DNA of 11,585 bases from Methanobacteriota archaeon. Lineage in GTDB: Archaea; Thermoplasmatota; Poseidoniia; Poseidoniales; Poseidoniaceae. Each line of letters opens with the position of its first letter. Position 1 is the stretch's first letter. Below the pieces are notes generated by a model. It did not search any database and had not been told where the DNA came from. It saw only the letters and a list, made by a program, of their open reading frames with translations. The position numbers were made by a program, and so were the translations under genes. The DNA lies in the NCBI GenBank assembly GCA_002727695.1, contig PBXT01000113.1:1-11585 (forward strand). Reading direction: 5' to 3'. Shown here piece after piece: positions 7,311 to 11,585 of this stretch.

Positions 7311-8459
7311 TCAATCGCCGCGCAGACGCTTTAGGACAACTTCCGTCTTGTCCATACCAAGTGAGATATCATCTCTCGAGATGGTGTATGCAAACCTAAG
7401 ATGACCCTCACCTGAAGGACCAAATGCACTACCCGGAGAACAAAGAACTCCTCCTTTCAGTAATTCAAGAGCAACTTCTTCGCTGCTCATCCCGGGAACT
7501 TCCACCTTAGGGAATACGTAAAATGCACCCTCTGGAACATGGCATTGTACACCAGGCATCGAATTTAATCTCGAACAGATTATATCTCTTCTAGCCTTGA
7601 ATTCAGCACACATTTCATCAGGATAGTCATCTGCTTCATTGATTGCAGCGAGTACTGCATACTGCATTGCATCATTAGAACAGGCTGTAATGTAATATTG
7701 CAACTTAATCATTTGATTCATTGCATCTTTATTTGCAGACATAATGTATCCGATTCTCCAGCCGGTCATTGCATAGGTCTTCGAGAATGAATTGATGAGA
7801 ATGACTCTTTCATCATCACTACCAACAAATGACACGTGTTCACTATCAAACACGATTCTATCATACACCTCATCGGTAATAATCCATAGGTCATGACGTT
7901 GGGCGAATGCTAACAATTCATCTCTTTGTTCAATCGTAATCGTTGCACCTGTTGGATTGGAGGGGAAATTGTATAGAATTGCAACTGTATTTTCATCAAC
8001 TAGACTCTCAAGATGTTCTATTGTTGGAACGAATTCGTTCTCGAATAGACATTCGTAAAATCTTGGATCTCCGCCCCAGAGCCCAACATCGGGACCATAT
8101 AGAGGGAAGTAAGGCTCTGGAAGAAGGACATTCTTTCCTGGGTCGACTAATGATGCAAAAATATTGAGCAGGGCGTTCGTTCCACTCATTGTCATGCATA
8201 CATTACCTGCATCGAGGCCCGGGCTAAGGTGGTGCCATGATTCTGCAATTTTACTGCGCAGCGCCGGAAGTCCAGCAGTAGTAGTATACTTGTTGTGTCC
8301 ATCATTCATAGCTTGGTACATCGCATCAATTGCAATTTTTGGAGGCTGAAAATCAGGCTCTCCTAGGCCGAATGAGATAACATCATCACCAGCCATGTCA
8401 AACATTTTCCTGACGCCTGTAGGCTGGATGTCTAGAGCACGCTTGGAGAATCCACGCAT
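7311..8459 (-). CDS. Class I/II PLP-dependent aminotransferase (aspartate aminotransferase-like)
   Basis: A complete 382-residue fold-type I aminotransferase, a cytoplasmic enzyme that moves an amino group between an amino acid and a 2-oxo acid using pyridoxal phosphate. The sequence shows the N-terminal ISFGLGEPDF, GHNKYTTTAGLPALR, the cofactor-binding SNPTG with Asn168, DEVYD with Asp196 and Tyr199, the Schiff-base Lys227 in NSFSKTYAMTGWRIGY, and the substrate-carboxylate Arg355 in HLRFAYT. All key residues are present and the length is normal. Family members of this type use aspartate, aromatic amino acids or alanine; the substrate cannot be fixed from sequence by eye. It lies 25 nt after the protease gene and one nucleotide before the membrane-protein gene on the same strand, suggesting one transcript. 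No strong ribosome site is visible before its ATG. Confidence 0.93.
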   Translation of the reverse strand: MRGFSKRALDIQPTGVRKMFDMAGDDVISFGLGEPDFQPPKIAIDAMYQAMNDGHNKYTTTAGLPALRSKIAESWHHLSPGLDAGNVCMTMSGTNALLNIFASLVDPGKNVLLPEPYFPLYGPDVGLWGGDPRFYECLFENEFVPTIEHLESLVDENTVAILYNFPSNPTGATITIEQRDELLAFAQRHDLWIITDEVYDRIVFDSEHVSFVGSDDERVILINSFSKTYAMTGWRIGYIMSANKDAMNQMIKLQYYITACSNDAMQYAVLAAINEADDYPDEMCAEFKARRDIICSRLNSMPGVQCHVPEGAFYVFPKVEVPGMSSEEVALELLKGGVLCSPGSAFGPSGEGHLRFAYTISRDDISLGMDKTEVVLKRLRGD

Positions 8460-8484
8460 GTAAGGACGAAAACGAGCCTACTTT

Positions 8485-10623
8485 TCAAGATGAGCCATCT
8501 TCCATGTTATCTTCCACGAGTACAGCCTCTAATGGCACCTCATCATCCGGAAGTGGAATGTCACCTGATTTTTCTGAAACAACCGCTAGTTGGAGAGGTT
8601 CATCTTCACGCTGGTTCATAGCAACCCATACTCCGAAAATAATTACTGCGAAAGTTACAGTAGCGATAAACAAAGTTCGTCCTAGAGAATCTCCACTACC
8701 CATTGCATCGACATTGCCGCCACCGACCACTGTATCCCATGAGATCATTGACGATGCTCCATCAGCATCTACTCCTCTAACAATAATCATGTTGTAACCG
8801 CTTGGAAGATTATCAGTATCTACTGTGAACATAAATTCAAATGACTCGTAGGTGCTCATTGCGCCTTCAACGGATTCATACATGACTTCAGTCCACGTTT
8901 CCCCACCATCTGTAGAATACTCAATCTTCTCCATTGCAGCACCCCTTGACCAAGCAAGGCCAGTGTAAGTATTGACTGTACCTTGGGTTGAGATGTTCTC
9001 GATGTGGACTTGTAAATCTAAATTCATATCAGAGGTAGAAATTCCTGTCATGTTCAGATATTGAGCGGTCCAAACCGCATCATGACCATGAACTAGGCCC
9101 CATCCGAAGTCCTTGTTCCAATGTGGGTCGTGCTCTGGTTGGCTTGCTTCACCCATTCTAGTTGCAGTCGAGCGAAGGATTTCTCTAATCACTAGAGGGT
9201 TGATTTCATCATTCACTTCCATCATCAAAGCGATGATGCCAGTCACTGCGGGTGTTGCATAAGATGTTCCTGAACCTCTCCCAGTGTATCCATTTTGTGA
9301 AGCATCGCCACCAAGGAAGTTGTTACATCCGCCAGATGTGACACATGCTTCAGCTTGTATGATGTCGGTTCCCGGTGCGGTAACATCCGGTTTCATCTCA
9401 TCAATTGGATTGGAGTTTCCATTATCTCTTCTTGGACCTCGACTGGAGTAGGAAGCAATCTCGTCATCATCCCTATCAATTGTATTCAAGTCATTAGTTG
9501 CTCCGACCGTAATAGAAAGAGAAGAAGATCCCATTCCAGACAAACCATCGTTATCTGGACCATCATTACCTGCTGCAACGCTTACAGTAACTCCTGCAAG
9601 GGTTGCTTCGTCTAAGATTCTAGAATGCATGTCCTCTCCGTCACTTCCACCGTTCTCGTGGCTGGTGATTCCCCAGGATAGGGAGATGATGTCAATACCA
9701 TACAGGCTTTCGTCTACGCCTGGCCATGCAGTGTCTTTGTTGTCAATAATCCACTGCAAACCGTTCATTGCAGACTCATAGAACTCTTGAGAGAGCAGAT
9801 AATTTTCGAATGGTCCGGCACCAGCATCTGTTCCAATTCTTACATCGATAAGGCTTGCATTAGGAGCAGAACCTTCGAATCCAGTTTGCTCTCCATTTGC
9901 ATCTAAACCTGTTGCTGCAGCCATTCCCATGCAGGCAGTCCCGTGTTGGTTACCATCATCTGGGTCGAAGGACCCATCGGTTTCACGGCCTCCTGCAAGG
10001 ATACATTCTGGGTCTGTATGTACGAAACAAACCGCATCATATCCTGCCACGAACTTATCCTTTAGACCAGGGTGCTCGTTGTCAGTTCCGGTATCGACCA
10101 TTGCGATGTTAATTCCAGCACCCTTCATTGGGCTGTGATTCCATGCTGTGTGCGGATATTCTTCTGACTGCTCTGCCAAGATGTTAGGAGTTTGAACGTC
10201 GCCCCAAAGAATCACTTGACCGTATCTTTCTACCATTACGACGCCATCAATTTGAGACAAATCCCAAGAATCTGTTGAATTGATTACTCCCAGTAATACC
10301 GCATCTACGGCTTCGATAACATCTGTTATCTGATAACCTAGAGATTCTAAGTGAGCAACATCTGAATCAGTAACATCTCTGCCATAAGATAGGCCGATTC
10401 CTGCTGGACCATCCAGTGTTTCTAGAGAATCATGGATTCCATTTCTGTTTGAATCTAATGTGGTTCTATCCCACCAATCCAACTCTTCGTGGATTACCGG
10501 AGTCATTTGTGGAATTACCGTCGTCCAGCCTTCTTCGTGTTTGACTTCACTTGCGAGCGAACCGGTCAACGGAGCCATGAACAAAAGAAGACAAATGAAT
10601 GTGAAACCTTGACGCATAGCCAT
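8485..10623 (-). CDS. Subtilisin-like serine protease (S8), exported and membrane-anchored
   Basis: From the ATG at 10623 this is 712 residues; the frame is open to a GTG at 10644 (719 residues), the numbering used here. A signal peptide (MRQGFTFICLLLFMAPLTGSLAS) leads a pro-region (about 35-150) containing DSNRNGIHDSLE, a calcium-loop-like motif, and an inhibitor-like fold. The subtilase catalytic domain (about 165-510) has the triad Asp184 (AMVDTGTD), His234 (NQHGTACMG) and Ser461 (GSGTSYATP), with oxyanion Asn360 (AAGNDG). A beta-rich domain follows, then one membrane helix (about 660-682) and a short acidic cytoplasmic tail. It should cut proteins at the outer face of the cell, feeding peptides to uptake. 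Four Cys in the catalytic domain could form disulfides. Start choice is uncertain: 10617, 10623 and 10644 all fit; CAGGA lies 9 nt before 10623. The aminotransferase follows after 25 nt. Confidence 0.93.
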   Translation of the reverse strand: MAMRQGFTFICLLLFMAPLTGSLASEVKHEEGWTTVIPQMTPVIHEELDWWDRTTLDSNRNGIHDSLETLDGPAGIGLSYGRDVTDSDVAHLESLGYQITDVIEAVDAVLLGVINSTDSWDLSQIDGVVMVERYGQVILWGDVQTPNILAEQSEEYPHTAWNHSPMKGAGINIAMVDTGTDNEHPGLKDKFVAGYDAVCFVHTDPECILAGGRETDGSFDPDDGNQHGTACMGMAAATGLDANGEQTGFEGSAPNASLIDVRIGTDAGAGPFENYLLSQEFYESAMNGLQWIIDNKDTAWPGVDESLYGIDIISLSWGITSHENGGSDGEDMHSRILDEATLAGVTVSVAAGNDGPDNDGLSGMGSSSLSITVGATNDLNTIDRDDDEIASYSSRGPRRDNGNSNPIDEMKPDVTAPGTDIIQAEACVTSGGCNNFLGGDASQNGYTGRGSGTSYATPAVTGIIALMMEVNDEINPLVIREILRSTATRMGEASQPEHDPHWNKDFGWGLVHGHDAVWTAQYLNMTGISTSDMNLDLQVHIENISTQGTVNTYTGLAWSRGAAMEKIEYSTDGGETWTEVMYESVEGAMSTYESFEFMFTVDTDNLPSGYNMIIVRGVDADGASSMISWDTVVGGGNVDAMGSGDSLGRTLFIATVTFAVIIFGVWVAMNQREDEPLQLAVVSEKSGDIPLPDDEVPLEAVLVEDNMEDGSS

Positions 10624-10722
10624 CCCTACTATTCCTGAAGTCACAATATCTCATCAACATGTTGGTCTCATGGTTGATTGAATATGGTGGGAGCACAGGG
10701 ATTTGAACCCCGACCGGCTGGT

Positions 10723-10837
10723 ATCTTCTGATCCGCCACTAAGTTTTGTGTGTACGGCTGGTGGCGGGAGTCACAGGTCGGTCTTCCAGTTGATCATCAC
10801 AATCTTCAGACCTTTACCATTCGTCATTCCCGTGCAA
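10723..10837 (-). ncRNA. tRNA-Trp intron (115 nt, bulge-helix-bulge type)
   Basis: This is the sequence removed from pre-tRNA-Trp by the archaeal splicing endonuclease. It is far longer than a minimal archaeal intron. Most of its 5' two-thirds is a box C/D guide RNA (10772-10834), and its 3' third is a hairpin with a perfect 7-bp stem CCGCCAC/GTGGCGG (10761-10767 with 10733-10739) and a 21-nt loop. The last bases before the 3' cut (CAGAAGAT) supply one side of the splice-site helices. Haloarchaeal tRNA-Trp introns are similar in size and also hold a C/D RNA. Confidence 0.88.
10772..10834 (-). ncRNA. Box C/D 2'-O-methylation guide RNA inside the tRNA-Trp intron
   Basis: On the minus strand, in order: stem CACGGG (10834-10829), bulge A, C box ATGACGA (10827-10821), 11-nt guide (10820-10810), D' box CTGA (10809-10806), 5-nt spacer, C' box GTGATGA (10800-10794), 12-nt guide (10793-10782), D box CCGA (10781-10778), stem CCTGTG (10777-10772). 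The closing stem is 6 bp with one G-U and abuts the D box, as a K-turn needs. In the D guide, CAACTGGA is complementary to TCCAGTTG (10842-10835), which covers U33 to G37 plus three intron bases. The base five upstream of the D box (G) pairs with C34, so the prediction is Cm34 made by the L7Ae-Nop5-fibrillarin complex before splicing. C and D boxes each differ from consensus by one U-to-C. The D' guide has no match in this tRNA. Spacing and complementarity together make the call strong. Confidence 0.85.
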
Positions 10838-10897
10838 CTGGAGCCAGCTATACTACCAGGTTATACTATACTCCCCCGTATTGTTTACCCTTCAGCG

Positions 10898-11005
10898 TCA
10901 CTGCTTAGCCTGTCGGCGAGCACGCTTACGACGTCGTAGCTTTTTCTTACGCCACTTCCATCGCTGATTACCAGTCTTCTTCCACGCTCTGGAACCTCGC
11001 TTCAT
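10898..11005 (-). CDS. rpl41e: eL41-like ribosomal protein (35 residues)
   Basis: Minus-strand ATG at 11005-11003 opens a 35-codon frame ending TGA at 10898. The product starts MKRGSRAWKKTGNQ and continues RWKWRKKKLRRRKRARRQ, an almost purely Arg/Lys helix with Trp residues. Eukaryotic and archaeal eL41 is a single basic helix of about 25 residues with the pattern KWRKKRMRRLKRKRRK, which this matches closely after an N-terminal extension of about 14 residues. eL41 sits at the bridge between the ribosomal subunits. The gene is easily missed because of its size. A TATA-like element at 11033-11040 would place transcription start within a few bases of the ATG, so the mRNA is probably leaderless. 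tRNA-Trp follows after 22 nt. A random basic ORF is unlikely given the pattern and promoter, but no alignment was run. Confidence 0.72.
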   Translation of the reverse strand: MKRGSRAWKKTGNQRWKWRKKKLRRRKRARRQAKQ

Positions 11006-11032
11006 GGTGAACAATCCGCCGACCAACCTTCC

Positions 11033-11040
11033 CTATATGA
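11033..11040 (-). promoter_or_regulatory. Candidate TATA box for eL41 / tRNA-Trp
   Basis: The minus strand reads TCATATAG, centred about 31 nt upstream of the eL41 ATG. Archaeal transcription usually starts 25-27 nt downstream of the TATA centre, which gives a leader of only a few bases. The element lies in the 62-nt gap after the pirin-family stop. Confidence 0.55.
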
Positions 11041-11067
11041 GGACTTCCCAAAGCGAAGAAGAACGAA

Positions 11068-11585
11068 TCAGGCCAAAATTCCTCTTTGGTAGTCATCAAT
11101 TGCTTGCAGAATTTCCTCTCTAGTATTCATTACGAATGGGCCATATCTTGCAATCGGTTCATTGAGTTCTGGGCCTGCGAGAATCAAAAATTCGGACGAC
11201 TCTTTGGCTTCAATCGTGACTTCAGAACCAGCAGATAGCAGAGCTAGTGAGCCATCTTTTACAGATTTACCTTCAATGGTAACTTCACCTTTGAAAGCAT
11301 AGATCATACCGTTCAATTCGGTATCCAAAGTCTTGTCTAATGATGTCCCCTCTTCCATCTTTACATGAACATAGGTAATTGGAATGACTGTGTCAATTGA
11401 AGATTCAATGCCTAGGCACTCGCCAGCGATTACTCTAGCCCAAACTCCGTCTTTCTCAATGGTAGGCGATTGGTCAGCGGTTATGTCTTGATAGCGAGGA
11501 TTCATCATTTTGTCCTTAGCAGGCAAGTTAACCCAAATCTGGAATCCATGCATTAGGCCTCCTTCTTCCATCATCTTCTTGGTAG
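11068..11585 (-). CDS. Pirin-family (bicupin) protein, C-terminal part (cut by window edge)
   Basis: The frame is open to the right edge (…TKK before MMEEGG), so the true start lies outside; the Met at 11574 is internal. About 172 residues are visible. GGLMHGFQIWVNLPAKDKMMNPRYQDI is the conserved middle of pirins, where the N-terminal cupin ends, and the rest is the second cupin, ending ARYGPFVMNTREEILQAIDDYQRG as pirins do. The metal-binding His/Glu of the first cupin would be just beyond the edge, so activity cannot be judged. Pirins are iron-binding cupins; some act as quercetin dioxygenases or redox-sensitive regulators, and their role in archaea is unclear. The stop is 62 nt upstream of the eL41 start on the same strand. 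Confidence 0.9.
   Translation of the reverse strand, partial: TKKMMEEGGLMHGFQIWVNLPAKDKMMNPRYQDITADQSPTIEKDGVWARVIAGECLGIESSIDTVIPITYVHVKMEEGTSLDKTLDTELNGMIYAFKGEVTIEGKSVKDGSLALLSAGSEVTIEAKESSEFLILAGPELNEPIARYGPFVMNTREEILQAIDDYQRGILA

Larger units (their letters stand above)
10685..10875 (-). tRNA. trnW: tRNA-Trp (CCA anticodon) with intron; 3' CCA encoded
   Basis: The exons fold into a normal cloverleaf. The acceptor stem GGGAGTA pairs with TGCTCCC (one G-U), followed by discriminator A and an encoded CCA (10685-10687). The D-stem GTAT/GTAT has loop AACCTGGTA. The anticodon stem GCTGG/CCAGC encloses loop CT-CCA-G|A with the CCA anticodon at 10839-10841. The T-arm is CGGGG-TTCAAAT-CCCTG. The mature RNA would be 73 nt plus CCA. 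A 115-nt intron splits it after G37. The junctions form a bulge-helix-bulge: 5' bulge AG|U and 3' bulge AU|A, each cut after the second base, flanking a 4-bp helix CUCC/GAAG with one C-A mismatch. Position 39 is C rather than the U found in haloarchaeal tRNA-Trp. The eL41-like gene ends 22 nt upstream on the same strand, and no clear separate promoter is seen. Confidence 0.95.

Noticed and set aside
10770..10777. CTGTGA as an alternative D box
   Set aside because: It does not match CUGA, would break the closing stem with CACGGG and would move the +5 base away from C34.
10717..10820. D' guide acting on position 39 of tRNA-Trp, as in haloarchaea
   Set aside because: Only TGGTA pairs with the intron-exon boundary TACCA, and the +5 base would face an intron A with a mismatch; position 39 is also C, not U.
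1..11585. CRISPR array, insertion sequence, integrase or defence cassette
   Set aside because: No spaced direct repeats, transposase or integrase motifs, or terminal inverted repeats flanking a gene were seen; the content is mostly housekeeping and envelope genes.

Overview
The window looks archaeal and most likely comes from a marine Euryarchaeota / Thermoplasmatota lineage of the Marine Group II (Poseidoniales) type. Direct archaeal markers are a thermosome (group II chaperonin), a tRNA-Trp gene interrupted by a bulge-helix-bulge intron that carries a box C/D guide RNA, and a 35-codon gene resembling ribosomal protein eL41. The assignment to Poseidoniales is inference. It rests on large secreted proteins with Ig-like modules and one C-terminal membrane anchor, on a membrane-anchored subtilase, and on short intergenic gaps. 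All genes but one lie on the minus strand.

Layout from left to right. 1-211 (-) is the N-terminal part of a small 4Fe-4S ferredoxin, cut by the window edge. 328-1950 (-) is a complete thermosome subunit. 2011-5298 (-) is a very large exported surface protein: signal peptide, jelly-roll-like module, about five Ig-like modules, membrane helix, acidic stretch, and a short Trp-rich cytoplasmic tail. A divergent promoter region at about 5299-5452 is dense with small repeats and separates it from the only plus-strand gene, 5453-6727, a polytopic membrane protein of unknown function. That gene meets a minus-strand cluster tail to tail with no gap. In transcription order the cluster is a membrane-anchored subtilisin-like protease (10623-8485), a class I/II PLP aminotransferase (8459-7311) and a small membrane protein with a Cys-rich knuckle (7309-6728). 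At 10685-11005 (-) an eL41-like gene lies 22 nt upstream of tRNA-Trp(CCA). The right edge cuts a pirin-family gene.

The most notable element is the 115-nt tRNA-Trp intron (10723-10837). It folds as a box C/D RNA with C, D', C' and D boxes at canonical spacing. Its D guide has an 8-bp match to the unspliced anticodon region and, by the D+5 rule, points exactly at C34, the first anticodon base. This parallels the system known in haloarchaea. However, the terminal C and D boxes carry a matched pair of U-to-C changes, and the D' guide does not fit the second haloarchaeal target (position 39), so it may act on another RNA.

Taken together, the genes suggest an aerobic-zone heterotroph that degrades protein at its surface (protease, surface adhesin-like protein) and processes amino acids inside (aminotransferase). 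Housekeeping genes (thermosome, ferredoxin, eL41, tRNA) lie between them. This metabolic reading is inference from gene content and order only. Positions are from manual reading; no database search was possible.
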